Source: JBKCUI01 sp052161625
GTDB taxonomy: Bacteria > Planctomycetota > Planctomycetia > Pirellulales > Pirellulaceae
Direction: 5' to 3' (one strand)
DNA: 64,000 nucleotides
Assembly (NCBI GenBank): GCA_052161625.1
Contig: CP197412.1
Part shown: one piece after another, positions 42,817 to 51,774 of the stretch
Layout of the letters: each line of letters starts with the position of its first letter
How positions within the stretch are numbered: position 1 is the stretch's first letter
The notes under the pieces: model-generated
Database searches by the model: none
What the model was told of the DNA's origin: nothing
What the model saw: only the letters and a program-made list of their open reading frames with translations
Made by a program: the position numbers and the translations under genes

Positions 42817-43962
42817 GTGTCTGGCAAACGGGATTACTACGAGGTTCTGGGCGTTCCGAAAGGTGCGGCCCAGGATGAAATAGCGAAGGCCTATCGAAAG
42901 CTTGCGCTTCGATATCATCCTGATTCCAATCAGGGGAACGAAGACGCCATCCACAAGTTCAAGGAGGCGGCCGAAGCCTACGAGGTCTTGAGCGACGAGC
43001 AGAAGCGCGCGCGATATGACCAATACGGGCACGCGGGCGTCGATGGGAGCGGTGGAGGTTTCCGCGACGTCGGAGACATCTTCGAGGCCTTTGGAGATGT
43101 TTTCGGTGGTACGATCTTCGAAGACTTCTTTGGTGGTGGACGGTCCCGATCGCGTGTGCGGAAAGGTGCAGACCTTCGATGCGACGTGGTGTTGGAACTA
43201 GAAGAAGCCGCCCGCGGTGTGACCAAGACCGTGTCTCTGACACGTCACATCGCTTGCGAAACGTGCTCGGGCTCGGGTGCAGAGGTTGGTTCGCAACCTG
43301 AGATGTGCCGTCGCTGCCAAGGGCGAGGGCAGGTCGTTCAGTCGACAGGGATTTTGCGAGTCCAAACCACTTGCCCGATTTGCCGCGGCAGCGGGAAGAC
43401 CATCAGCAAACCGTGCAAGACGTGCGATGGACAAGGCTTAAAGCCAACGGAGGTCAAGCTGGAGGTCAAGATTCCAGCGGGAGTGGACGATGGCATGCGA
43501 GTGAGGTTGCCTGGTGAAGGGCAACCCAGTCCAGATGGTGGACCGCGGGGAGATGCGTATTGCTTTATTCACTTGAAGCAGCACTCGATCTTTCATCGAG
43601 ACGAACATAATTTGATCATTCAGCTTCCCATTTCTTATTGCCAAGCGGCGTTGGGAACGAGCTTAGATGTTCCAACACTCGATGGCAAACGATCGCTGGA
43701 AATCCAAGCGGGGACCAAGAGCGGGACAGTGTATCGACTGCGCGGACTCGGAATGCCCGATCCCCATTCGGGTGCGAAGGGGGATTTGCTCGTCGAGACG
43801 ATCATCGAAGTCCCAAAGAAGCTTTCGAAAAGGCAGCAGGAGCTACTGCGAGAGCTGGCCGAACTAGAGGAAAAGGAAATTACCCCGGAGCGGAAAGGTT
43901 TCATGGATCGAATCATGGAATACTTCACTGCACCGAACTCTGAAACGACTAAGACCAAATAA
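42817..43962 (+). CDS. dnaJ: Chaperone DnaJ
   Basis: 381 residues from a GTG at 42817. It has the full domain set: J domain (DYYEVLGVPKGAAQDEI, with RYHPDS HPD motif), a Gly/Phe-rich linker (residues ~75-105), and the zinc domain with four CxxCxGxG repeats (CETCSGSG, CRRCQGRG, CPICRGSG, CKTCDGQG). The C-terminal peptide-binding domain follows (VDDGMRVRLPGEG, GDAYCFIHLKQHSIFHRD). It stimulates DnaK ATPase; no dnaK is in the window, but grpE follows after 14 bases. The GTG is preceded by GGGAAGAG with a nine-base spacer. Confidence 0.97.
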   Translation: MSGKRDYYEVLGVPKGAAQDEIAKAYRKLALRYHPDSNQGNEDAIHKFKEAAEAYEVLSDEQKRARYDQYGHAGVDGSGGGFRDVGDIFEAFGDVFGGTIFEDFFGGGRSRSRVRKGADLRCDVVLELEEAARGVTKTVSLTRHIACETCSGSGAEVGSQPEMCRRCQGRGQVVQSTGILRVQTTCPICRGSGKTISKPCKTCDGQGLKPTEVKLEVKIPAGVDDGMRVRLPGEGQPSPDGGPRGDAYCFIHLKQHSIFHRDEHNLIIQLPISYCQAALGTSLDVPTLDGKRSLEIQAGTKSGTVYRLRGLGMPDPHSGAKGDLLVETIIEVPKKLSKRQQELLRELAELEEKEITPERKGFMDRIMEYFTAPNSETTKTK

Positions 43963-43976
43963 CTCACGACACGACC

Positions 43977-44531
43977 ATGACAGCGAACAATCAATCAGAT
44001 AATCCAATGCGAGATGAAGCCCTCGACTCGGTGGTCGAGCAAATGGACGGAGATGGGGCGGAAACTCCAGAACAGATCGTGGACCTATTGGAACAACAAG
44101 TTGCACAGTACCGAGATCGTGAACTGAAGGCGCAGGCCGAACTCGAGAACTTTCGCAAGCGATTGCTGCGTGATACGGAGCAACAGCTTAAATACGCGGC
44201 TGGGGATCTGGTGCGGGACATGCTCGATGTCGTCGATAATCTTCACCGCGCGTCCGAGGCCTCGGTGAAGTCGGGAGAAACCGGCGGTTTGGTCGAGGGA
44301 GTACGTTTGGTTTTGCAGCAGTTGACAGGAGTTCTCGAGAAGCATCACTGCAGGCCCATCCAAGCCTTGGGGAAACCTTTCGATCCAAACGTCCACCAAG
44401 CCATCGCACAGCAACCCAGTACGCAATACGCTGCCGGGTTGGTGATGATGGAGACCTCCGTCGGTTACATGCTTCACGATCGGGTCATCCGACCGAGCAT
44501 GGTTATCGTTTCCACGGGTGCTGCCAGTTAA
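43977..44531 (+). CDS. grpE: Nucleotide exchange factor GrpE
   Basis: 184 residues. A polar N-terminus is followed by a long coiled coil (VDLLEQQVAQYRDRELKAQAELENF), then the GrpE signature RKRLLRDTEQQLKYAAGDLVRDMLDVVDNL and the C-terminal beta domain (FDPNVHQAIAQQPSTQYAAG, VGYMLHDRVIRPSMVIVS). It is the exchange factor for DnaK. It starts 14 bases after dnaJ and is followed by an FmdB-type gene after 12 bases, so the three are one unit. Confidence 0.95.
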   Translation: MTANNQSDNPMRDEALDSVVEQMDGDGAETPEQIVDLLEQQVAQYRDRELKAQAELENFRKRLLRDTEQQLKYAAGDLVRDMLDVVDNLHRASEASVKSGETGGLVEGVRLVLQQLTGVLEKHHCRPIQALGKPFDPNVHQAIAQQPSTQYAAGLVMMETSVGYMLHDRVIRPSMVIVSTGAAS

Positions 44532-44543
44532 GGAGATTCGAAC

Positions 44544-44867
44544 ATGCCAACTTACGATTACGAATGCGACGCGTGCCAACACAAATTCGAACTCTACCAA
44601 TCGATTTCCGCTGAACCTGAGAAGACGTGCCCCGAGTGCAAGAAGAAGAAACTTCGCCGGCTCATCGGAACCGGAGGGGCGGTGATGTTCAAAGGATCCG
44701 GTTTCTACCAGACCGATTACCGAAGCGATTCCTACAAGAAATCCGCTGCCTCGGATTCCAAGAGCTCGAGTTCCGATTCCTCGAGTGGATCAAGTGGTTC
44801 GAAATCGGAGGGTTCCAAAGCCGATTCCGGTACAAAATCCTCGAGCGCGAAATCATCCGACTCCTAA
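44544..44867 (+). CDS. FmdB-family zinc ribbon protein
   Basis: 107 residues. The first ~60 are the FmdB/CxxC_CxxC_SSSS zinc ribbon: MPTYDYECDACQHKFELYQ, KTCPECKKKKLRRLIGTGG and MFKGSGFYQTDYRSDSY. The last ~40 residues are almost only Ser, Lys, Gly and Asp. The function is unknown; FmdB was named for a formamidase regulator. It sits 12 bases after grpE, an association found in many planctomycetes and other bacteria. Confidence 0.93.
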   Translation: MPTYDYECDACQHKFELYQSISAEPEKTCPECKKKKLRRLIGTGGAVMFKGSGFYQTDYRSDSYKKSAASDSKSSSSDSSSGSSGSKSEGSKADSGTKSSSAKSSDS

Positions 44868-44919
44868 CGCGAGTCGGTTGTACTTTATTCTCGCAGTTGT
44901 CCTTCCGTTCTAATCGATC

Positions 44920-44958
44920 GAGCACGAGCACCGCTTCACTGAGCAGGAGCACGAGCAC
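44920..44958 (+). repeat. GAGCAC hexamer repeats
   Basis: GAGCAC GAGCAC, nine-base spacer, GAGCAG GAGCAC GAGCAC, followed by an A-rich tract. Direct imperfect hexamer array. Confidence 0.8.
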
Positions 44959-45079
44959 GAAAAAAGCCAGAACAAAACCATGCGCCGAAGTTTTCGGTCG
45001 GCGGCGCTTTACATGGTGGCTTATTTGGCGGCCGCTCCGTGATGGTTGTCGTTCTCAGATTGGGAACCGAGTGCACGTT

Positions 45080-45123
45080 AAGGCGCAAATCGCTGGATTT
45101 CAAACGTTGCGTCGTTGCGCCTT
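45080..45123 (+). repeat. 9-bp inverted repeat
   Basis: AAGGCGCAA (45080-45088) and TTGCGCCTT (45115-45123), a perfect stem around 26 bases. With the following GCGCAGAGCTCGCAAAGG (from 45171), the region resembles dispersed intergenic repeats of the GGCGCAAAG type. Confidence 0.65.
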
Positions 45124-45222
45124 CGCGAGAGATTCGGATGTACGAAGAAGGGGGCTCGCCAAGGCGCAGAGCTCGCAAAGGGAAGTCAGGAACGTTCTCG
45201 TACTCGGAGGGACGTAGAGGCT

Positions 45223-45248
45223 CGAGTACGGGTACCGAGTACGGGTAC
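45223..45248 (+). repeat. 13-bp tandem repeat (two copies)
   Basis: CGAGTACGGGTAC occurs twice without spacer and continues for two further bases. TCTCGTACTCGG at about 45196-45207 is an inverted partner of CGAGTACG. Confidence 0.85.
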
Positions 45249-45312
45249 CGTGATGCTGAGTACGATCAGGGCTGTCCGATCGCCTGAGGATGGAAGCGGC
45301 CGAGCCTGCCCG

Positions 45313-46386
45313 CTAGGCGGCGGAAGTTGTTGACGATGGTTGGCGCGACAAAGAGGAGCCCGTTAGCAAGGTGGAAATGCCTTTGACCAAGGCTTCTGGT
45401 CCGAGATCCCGCAGGCATTTGTGATGCTGGAGAGGACAGACGTCTTTACCGCATGGTCGGCAGGTTTGCTGAGTTTCCATCGCGATTTCAGGGATGTTGT
45501 ACGTTCGGGTGAGGTCCATATCGGTCGGACCAAACAACGTCATCACCTGTTTATTGAGGGCAACGCCGATGTGGCGAGGTCCGCTATCGGTGGTCACGAG
45601 CAAGTCCGCTGTCGAGATGAGCCCGCGTGAAAGTCCGAGCGGGAGATGCTCGGCGACGCCCATGCTTTGTACCGAGGCATGCTTCGCGGCCGTCGCGTAG
45701 GCGAGCGAGTCCTTCCTATCCGCAGGACCTGCATGAAAGAGGACTTGATGCCCCGCCTCCGCCAGACGTTTTGCCAGCTCTACTGCGTATTCTTTGGGCC
45801 AAAGTCGAGCTGGTGAACTCCCGGAGGCGTTGTTGATCAAGATCAATTTGCGAGTGCGATCGAATCCAACTTGATCCAGTAACCTTTCCGCTTCGATGCG
45901 ATCGGTTTCTCGAACCGCTAATTCCATTTGGCGATTCGAGGGATCTGCCCCTAACTGCTCGGCCAAGTGGAGGTAGTAGTCGATCGCAGGCTGCCGAGAC
46001 CAGTTGACGCTAGAGCGAATCGGGATGGCGTCGGTCAACAGGATCCCGCGGCCGTTTTTGGCATATCCGATTCGTCTTGGGATACCGGACAACCATGCAA
46101 TCAATCCGGTGGACAAGGAATTGGGAAGCAACACCATCGCATCGAGATGCCGCCGTCGCAGCTCTGCAGCCACCCCGCGACGTGACATCAACTCGGGGGA
46201 TCGAGACCGAGGTCTATAGGCGATTTGATTTTCCGCATAAGGAAGGCCCTCTAGAACCGAGAGAGGTCCTGGCTTTCCCACTAAAACCAATTCCTCCAAC
46301 GATGGCAACTTCGCTAGCGCTCGCAACGTCGGCGTCGCCATGCAGGTGTCCCCAACCCAATTCGGTAACAATACAGCAACTCTCAT
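45313..46386 (-). CDS. Lipopolysaccharide heptosyltransferase II-like (GT9)
   Basis: 357 residues of glycosyltransferase family 9: MRVAVLLPNWVGDTCMATP at the start (the GDxxxxTP nucleotide-sugar loop), ILINNASGSSPARLWPKEYA, and the C-terminal ADLLVTTDSGPRHIGVALN and VMTLFGPTDMDLTRTY. It adds ADP-heptose to the lipid A-core in Gram-negative bacteria; planctomycetes have such genes. A Cys-rich CRPCGKDVCPLQHHKC motif near the C-terminus occurs in many family members. It follows the NosR-like gene by 48 bases on the same strand, and the two may be co-transcribed without being related in function. Confidence 0.9.
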   Translation of the reverse strand: MRVAVLLPNWVGDTCMATPTLRALAKLPSLEELVLVGKPGPLSVLEGLPYAENQIAYRPRSRSPELMSRRGVAAELRRRHLDAMVLLPNSLSTGLIAWLSGIPRRIGYAKNGRGILLTDAIPIRSSVNWSRQPAIDYYLHLAEQLGADPSNRQMELAVRETDRIEAERLLDQVGFDRTRKLILINNASGSSPARLWPKEYAVELAKRLAEAGHQVLFHAGPADRKDSLAYATAAKHASVQSMGVAEHLPLGLSRGLISTADLLVTTDSGPRHIGVALNKQVMTLFGPTDMDLTRTYNIPEIAMETQQTCRPCGKDVCPLQHHKCLRDLGPEALVKGISTLLTGSSLSRQPSSTTSAA

Positions 46387-46434
46387 GATCCTGGCAATCT
46401 ATAGAGAATCGGTAAATTGGGAGTCAAGTCGGAA

Positions 46435-48150
46435 TCAGGCGATCCAATAAATGGCGAGCCCCAGCAGGAAGAAACCGAGGGCAAATTGGTCGGACCGCAT
46501 AAAAAAAGTTTTGTGAGTCCCCGGTCGCAGGTAGTTGATGACACTACCCGTCACGCAAGCATGTTTGCAATATCCCATCGGAATGGCAAGAGAGAGGAGT
46601 ATCCCGAGGATCGCAACAAGGAGGCTTGGAATCGCTACGACTCGCCACAGAAACGCATCAAAGGGTTCAATGTCCGCTAAATTTCCCGGGACCGATAGAA
46701 TGCCTACGCAGAAGACCCAACCAAACAGCAACGGACGAATCGCTCGCAACAGACCGCTGAGCCACCAAGCGTGCGGCGTCTTGATGCGCCATCGCCGCGG
46801 CAGCATTTGTTGGACTGCTCCATAGGGACAAACATGGGAACAATAGACATTGTGTTTCGTCGCCATAGGTACGAATACTGCCGCGATGGTAAGGATTACC
46901 AAACCAAGGCTATTTGCCCACGGAACCCCATGCTTTGCCCAGCCCACCCACATCGCGATGGACAAAAGATCCCCCTGGAATAGCCCGAGATATCCCACGA
47001 CTGCGACCTGTAGGAGCGGACGCAACCACGGATGGTTTCTCCAAGAGCTCAATGCGAACCACGTTCCGAACAGCACGATCGCAACGGTTCCTCCATGTTG
47101 TTGAATCGCAGCATTCCATCGGAATCGATTCACTCGCTCCGATTCTTTCACATCATGCAATGCCTTGGCCGTCGCGATGAGCCCTTCTGCGATGCACATG
47201 CTGGTCATCGTCGCTCCCGACACACCCTCGATTCCTTCCTGCCTCAGATCGATTTCGCTGATCCCCGGCCAGGAGTACTTGGTCCATATATCTGCAAACC
47301 AAGCATCTTGTCGCACATAACCGACGTAGGGTTCGTTATCGAAACTCTCTCCGATGTGAATCCCGATCACCTTGCCATCCGGGGCAAATGCGATCTGTGT
47401 GTCCGTTGGCCCTTGGTAACCAATCAAATTGTCAGCGGTAGGACTTGTTCGCAGAATCCATCCCAATACGCGGCCTCGGCTATCCCTGGCGATCCAAAGA
47501 CTGTGAAAGGACTCGTCTCGATCGACTCGATCGCAGTCCGGGATCAGGGCTTGGGCGCTTTCAAGAGAAAGGGTGGGGGAGAATTTGGACAAGACGGTTT
47601 TCGATCCGAGTCGCTTCTGCATTCCTTGAAGGATCGCGGTGCTGGTCAAGGTGGCACCCGCGACAGGAAGAACTTGCGAGGCTTGGATCAATTCGGAGCG
47701 ATCTTTTCCGATCCATTTTTTGAGAAAGGTCTCGCTCTGTCGAATCAACGCAACGTGGTCGCGTGTGTCATCGCTGCTTGCGATTCGAATATCGAGAACG
47801 ACGTCGAATGCGTCAAAAGCGATGAGCAGATTAGTAGAACCTGAGAATCCAATGGCGGAATTGCTTTCGGGCGCCGTTTGGATGATTTGACCAAGCGGTT
47901 CACCTTCTGCATCGCGAACGAGCCACTTTCCTTGGTCGGTAAGGGTGTCCCGTACTGCACCCTGGGGGTAAAGCTGGAGCATTCCCATCGCCAATTGATC
48001 CACATCGGAATCGAAACGGGAAGCCTTCCTCGCAGTCCCGGCAATGGCGTGAAAAAGTGCCAGGATCGCAATGAACAAGGCGACTCGGAAACCCTGCACT
48101 CCATACTGCTTCTTCCAAGGAGTAGATCGTTTAGTCAATCTCGGATTCAC
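46435..48150 (-). CDS. NosR-like membrane protein with two FMN-binding domains
   Basis: 571 residues, starting from a GTG. An N-terminal helix (~20-40) is followed by two extracytoplasmic FMN-binding domains with VAGATLTS (163-170) and SGATMT (311-316), the sites where FMN is attached to Thr by ApbE. About six membrane helices follow, carrying CxxxCP (YCSHVCPYGAVQ, Cys437/441) and CxxxC (YCKHACVTGSVI, Cys528/532), reminiscent of the [4Fe-4S]-handling segments of NosR and NapH, but with fewer cysteines than usual. A role in electron transfer across or along the membrane fits. The first FMN site is not the canonical S/T-G-A-T but A-G-A-T. It is flanked by the FAD oxidoreductase and heptosyltransferase genes. 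Confidence 0.88.
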   Translation of the reverse strand: MNPRLTKRSTPWKKQYGVQGFRVALFIAILALFHAIAGTARKASRFDSDVDQLAMGMLQLYPQGAVRDTLTDQGKWLVRDAEGEPLGQIIQTAPESNSAIGFSGSTNLLIAFDAFDVVLDIRIASSDDTRDHVALIRQSETFLKKWIGKDRSELIQASQVLPVAGATLTSTAILQGMQKRLGSKTVLSKFSPTLSLESAQALIPDCDRVDRDESFHSLWIARDSRGRVLGWILRTSPTADNLIGYQGPTDTQIAFAPDGKVIGIHIGESFDNEPYVGYVRQDAWFADIWTKYSWPGISEIDLRQEGIEGVSGATMTSMCIAEGLIATAKALHDVKESERVNRFRWNAAIQQHGGTVAIVLFGTWFALSSWRNHPWLRPLLQVAVVGYLGLFQGDLLSIAMWVGWAKHGVPWANSLGLVILTIAAVFVPMATKHNVYCSHVCPYGAVQQMLPRRWRIKTPHAWWLSGLLRAIRPLLFGWVFCVGILSVPGNLADIEPFDAFLWRVVAIPSLLVAILGILLSLAIPMGYCKHACVTGSVINYLRPGTHKTFFMRSDQFALGFFLLGLAIYWIA

Positions 48151-48165
48151 CGCTGTACGACTCGA

Positions 48166-50493
48166 TCAAGGAGTTGGAAGAATCTGAATCGCATCGGCAT
48201 GGACAAACCCACCCGATTGGTCTGTCGACAAGGTTACCGTGAGCGTTTCACCCGCTCGCAATCGGACTTGCCCCACCTGTTCCCAGCCGTCCTCGCGAGG
48301 AGGCTTTCGCATATCCACTCGCGCCGTTTCGGTCTTGGAAGGCGTTTCGATGAGAACTGGTACGCGAGGTCCGCGGTTCTCGTGCGGTTGGTAGGCGATC
48401 CGAACAAGAAACTCGCCATCGCGATCCGCGGTCCACTCATAACGAATGGATGCACCGGAGTCGGAGCCCGCATAGACGTAGTCGTGGGCGATATATCCTT
48501 TAAGGCCTTCGCCACTGGTCCATTTGCCACTGGTCTTTGCCTCGCGATTGTCGATGACGATTCCTGGAAGAGAAGCTGGATCGATTCCAGTCATGGGACC
48601 ATACTCGCTGGCTAAGGGCAGGGAATCGGCGGGGATCGTGAACGATGCATTCACGTTTTCGCGGAAGGCTTTGCCGGGAAGCTGTAGAAGCTCGTCCATT
48701 TGTTTCCAGTAACGCTCGTAGACTGCGTAGGGGAGACAGTCGTTCTGAACGCAGATCGAAGCCGCTTTACCGACCACCTCACCCATCATTCCGCACGTTT
48801 TCATTACCCGCACGGTCCCCAACGCTTCGTGGGTCACGCTGATGCAACGCCCTGCCATGAACATGTTTTCGATGTTGCGTGAGTAGAAGCATCGATAGGG
48901 TATGGGGTAGCCGAAATTGCGGTCGATGCGCCGATCATGCTCAGCGATCGAGATGAACGGATTGTCGGGGAATTTTTGGGCGAATTGTTTTTTGGGATAG
49001 TGGAGGTCGATGCTCCAAGTGCTGGGAACGCAGCCATCGGGAAACTCCTTTTTCGAAACAATATCGTCCTGGGTGAGAATCACGTCGCCATAAAGTTGGC
49101 GAGATTCTCGCGGTCCGCCGATGTAAGCGACCCAAGTCAAAAATGCCGTCGGATGCTTGGCAGCTCCATCCCCATTTTTCATGGCGTTGAAGGCCCCGAA
49201 AACGGCTCGCAGATTCCAGTCGCGAATCGCTTCTGCATCCCCCAAGGGATCTTTGTCGAAACCGCTTTCCCAAAACCATTGCCCATGATGATCGACCGGA
49301 TAGGGAAAATCTTTCATTTCGAGCGGCAACGCCCAAGGAGTCTTGGGGAACTGCATGGGCGCGGTCGCTTCATCCCAAGCCCACATGTTGCTCATTCCCA
49401 TCCGCCCTTTTTCTTCCAGATTCCAATCGGCCTCCGCTAACGCTCCCAGCGTTCCGTGCCCGGTGGCGTCGACGAATAATTTCCCCCGAAATTCTCGTTC
49501 GCGACTCGTTCGAACTTCAAAGGCGGTGACGGATTCGATTCGTTTTCCTTCCATCTTGACTTGGTGGGCATGGTGTTCGAGGAACAGATCGATGTTCTTC
49601 TCGGCTCGCACCAAAGCCTCTTTCTTGGAATCTTCGAATTCCTCGAACGTCCCCGGGGACTTCTTTGCTTTGTCGGAAAACTCTTCTACGATTTCGCCAA
49701 TGCGAGGATATTTTCCCCGGCGAATCAGCCCCATCGCCCAAACGCGAATCTCGCTCGAGCCGTTGCCGCCGAGCACTGGGCGGTCTTGAATGAGCGCCAC
49801 TTTGCATCCCATCCTCGCTGCCGAGATCGCGGCTCCCATCCCCGCGTAACCACCTCCGACGACGACCAAGTCGTAGCCTCCCCGAGGTTCTGTTTGTGCG
49901 GGCAGCCCCAGCATTTCCTTGCGCCAAGCTGGGAGGATGTCATTGCTGTTGGACGGCGGAGTATCGCTCTGGCTGAAATAAATCGCATCGCATCTGCCAT
50001 CGAATCCCATGAGATCTTTCAATCGGAGTTCGACGCGTGTCGTTGCAATCTCCACGGATCCGGCTTTCTGCCAATGCCACTCGGCTCCCTCGGTACCAAG
50101 GTCGTTGGGGAGCGGTTTGCCATTCACGTGGATTTGAAAGCGACCTGGGCTTCCCGGTGCCTTCCATCGAGCCACCCAATCTTTCGTGCGCGCAAAGACG
50201 TGATACGTACCGGTTGCCGGCAATTCCACCGTAGTGACTGCATCCTCGACAGGCTTCCCTAAGCCGTGGGCAATGAGATAGGGTGAGCCCATGTTGCGGA
50301 TAAACTGCGTGTCGAGTCCCCATCCTCCGTAGGTATGAAAACTTTCTGCTTCGACCAACAACGATGCATCACGACGGGGTCCTGCAAGCGATTCGTTCGC
50401 GATGAGATCCTTTGCCAGAATAATGCCAGCATCGAACAGGAGGGCTGATAGGAACAGCAGGACTGAGAGGAGCAGGACGCGCTGACGAACCAT
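48166..50493 (-). CDS. Secreted FAD-dependent oxidoreductase
   Basis: 775 residues with a signal peptide (RQRVLLLSVLLFLSALLFDA). After an N-terminal beta-rich domain (~30-190, carbohydrate-binding-like), the FAD part opens with YDLVVVGGGYAGMGAAISAA (Rossmann loop) and RPVLGGNGSSEIRVWAMGL, and ends with NMFMAGRCISVTHEALG, typical of the FAD_oxidored (PF12831) family. The C-terminal ~120 residues resemble the golvesin-type beta domain (KTSGKWTSGEGLKGYIAHDY, RYEWTADRDGEFLVRIAYQP). Substrate unknown. It lies between apbE (26 bases upstream) and the NosR-like gene (15 bases downstream). Confidence 0.9.
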   Translation of the reverse strand: MVRQRVLLLSVLLFLSALLFDAGIILAKDLIANESLAGPRRDASLLVEAESFHTYGGWGLDTQFIRNMGSPYLIAHGLGKPVEDAVTTVELPATGTYHVFARTKDWVARWKAPGSPGRFQIHVNGKPLPNDLGTEGAEWHWQKAGSVEIATTRVELRLKDLMGFDGRCDAIYFSQSDTPPSNSNDILPAWRKEMLGLPAQTEPRGGYDLVVVGGGYAGMGAAISAARMGCKVALIQDRPVLGGNGSSEIRVWAMGLIRRGKYPRIGEIVEEFSDKAKKSPGTFEEFEDSKKEALVRAEKNIDLFLEHHAHQVKMEGKRIESVTAFEVRTSREREFRGKLFVDATGHGTLGALAEADWNLEEKGRMGMSNMWAWDEATAPMQFPKTPWALPLEMKDFPYPVDHHGQWFWESGFDKDPLGDAEAIRDWNLRAVFGAFNAMKNGDGAAKHPTAFLTWVAYIGGPRESRQLYGDVILTQDDIVSKKEFPDGCVPSTWSIDLHYPKKQFAQKFPDNPFISIAEHDRRIDRNFGYPIPYRCFYSRNIENMFMAGRCISVTHEALGTVRVMKTCGMMGEVVGKAASICVQNDCLPYAVYERYWKQMDELLQLPGKAFRENVNASFTIPADSLPLASEYGPMTGIDPASLPGIVIDNREAKTSGKWTSGEGLKGYIAHDYVYAGSDSGASIRYEWTADRDGEFLVRIAYQPHENRGPRVPVLIETPSKTETARVDMRKPPREDGWEQVGQVRLRAGETLTVTLSTDQSGGFVHADAIQILPTP

Positions 50494-50519
50494 GAGGAAG
50501 GAACCTGTTCACAAGAGGA

Positions 50520-51722
50520 TTAGGGGCATGCGCCGCGTAGGACACGCCATAGTTTAGCAGCCAAGAGAACGCCCAGGCAGAGAAGCCAAACAGATTGAAG
50601 CCATCGCCAAACGTTCGGCGCAGTATTTTGTGGGGACATTCGCTCGGACTGAATTGCAAACTCGCCTTGAGATTGGAAAGTGGACTGTCGGAGAGCGGCT
50701 TGTGAAAACCGCCATCCGTCCTGTGTGGCGATGCACGCTATCAAGTTGCGTTCATCAGCCAACCGAATCGCTTGCTCTGGCTCTAACAACATCAGGGCGG
50801 TCGCCCATCCGTCTGCCTCCAACGCGTCCTCCGACACCACACTCACACTCCAGTTCCGGTTCTGAACGGTTTCCCCTGTTTCCGGGTCGATGAAGTGAGA
50901 GTGGCGAACGCCGCCATATTCTTTTCCAATGCGATAGCTCCCTGAGGTGCTAATGGATTGCTGGCGGAGTGAAACCGCAAATTTCCAATCGTTGGATGCA
51001 TAGCTGTACGAAGAACTCCCCGCATCTTCCAATGAAACGGTCCAATCGCCACGCATGGGGAGGGTACCTCGAGCAAGGAATTCGCCTCCCAGGTGCAACA
51101 GGTAGTTCGAAACGCCGCGTTGGTCAAAGATCTTCGCTAGGTTGTGGAGCGCCAGGCCTTCGACCAGTGCATTCAGATCGAGTTCCACCCCCGGGTGCTT
51201 CTTGCGAAGTTGCGGTGGCGAGGCGCGCCATTCTAATCGAGAGATTCCTACAAGCTCCTTGGCGGAATCTATCTCTGCTTGGGTAGGAGGACGCCAATCT
51301 CGAGCAAGTGAGCCGACTTGCCACACTCGCATCAAGGGGGCGACCGTCGGATCGAACTTGCCGGACGTTTTACGGTGCAGCAGCAATGCGAAATCCAGAA
51401 GCTCGGGGACTTCGAGAGGAACTGTCACCCAATCGGTCGAGGAGTTGGCGTTCCAACGGGATAGAGCCGAATCGGGACGGTAAAGCGAAAAGATGGATTC
51501 CAGCCGTTCAAGCTCCGCAGCGGATTCTCGGTGGAGAGCTTCGAGAAGGGATGGATCGATCGAATCTGCAATTTGGCACTGATACGCCATACCCATCGCC
51601 GTACCGCGAAAACGAAGCACCTTGTCAGACGCTTCTTCTTGTGCAAGGGTTCGGGACGTGCAGGCTAGCAGAGCGAAGCCGATGCAGACGTACCAACAAC
51701 CTATTCGATTCGGATACGGCAT
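50520..51722 (-). CDS. apbE: FAD:protein FMN transferase (ApbE)
   Basis: 400 residues from the ATG at 51722; a longer frame to 51875 overlaps the upstream gene and is not supported. The N-terminus has a lipobox-like FALLACTSRT, so it is probably a lipoprotein on the outer face of the membrane. The enzyme transfers FMN from FAD to Thr/Ser in FMN-binding domains. Family marks are FRGTAMGMAYQC, AELERLESIFSLYRPDSALSRWN, FDPTVAPLM, GVELDLNALVEGLALHNLA, NYLLHLGGEFLARG, and VVSEDALEADGWATALMLL. A C-terminal membrane helix (QSVWLLCLGVLLAAKLW) is unusual for ApbE. Its likely substrate, the NosR-like protein with two FMN-binding domains, is two genes downstream. Confidence 0.93.
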   Translation of the reverse strand: MPYPNRIGCWYVCIGFALLACTSRTLAQEEASDKVLRFRGTAMGMAYQCQIADSIDPSLLEALHRESAAELERLESIFSLYRPDSALSRWNANSSTDWVTVPLEVPELLDFALLLHRKTSGKFDPTVAPLMRVWQVGSLARDWRPPTQAEIDSAKELVGISRLEWRASPPQLRKKHPGVELDLNALVEGLALHNLAKIFDQRGVSNYLLHLGGEFLARGTLPMRGDWTVSLEDAGSSSYSYASNDWKFAVSLRQQSISTSGSYRIGKEYGGVRHSHFIDPETGETVQNRNWSVSVVSEDALEADGWATALMLLEPEQAIRLADERNLIACIATQDGWRFSQAALRQSTFQSQGEFAIQSERMSPQNTAPNVWRWLQSVWLLCLGVLLAAKLWRVLRGACP

Positions 51723-51774
51723 GATGCTGCTGGCGTGCGAATTCAACGCACGAATCGAACTGGAATCTCCAACG

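Larger units (their letters stand above)
44868..45312. other. Repeat-rich intergenic region
   Basis: About 445 bases between convergent genes (FmdB-type plus, heptosyltransferase minus). It contains GAGCAC hexamer repeats, a 9-bp inverted repeat, a 13-bp tandem repeat and a GCGCAAATCGC-type dispersed-repeat sequence, listed separately. I see no supported gene. Confidence 0.75.
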
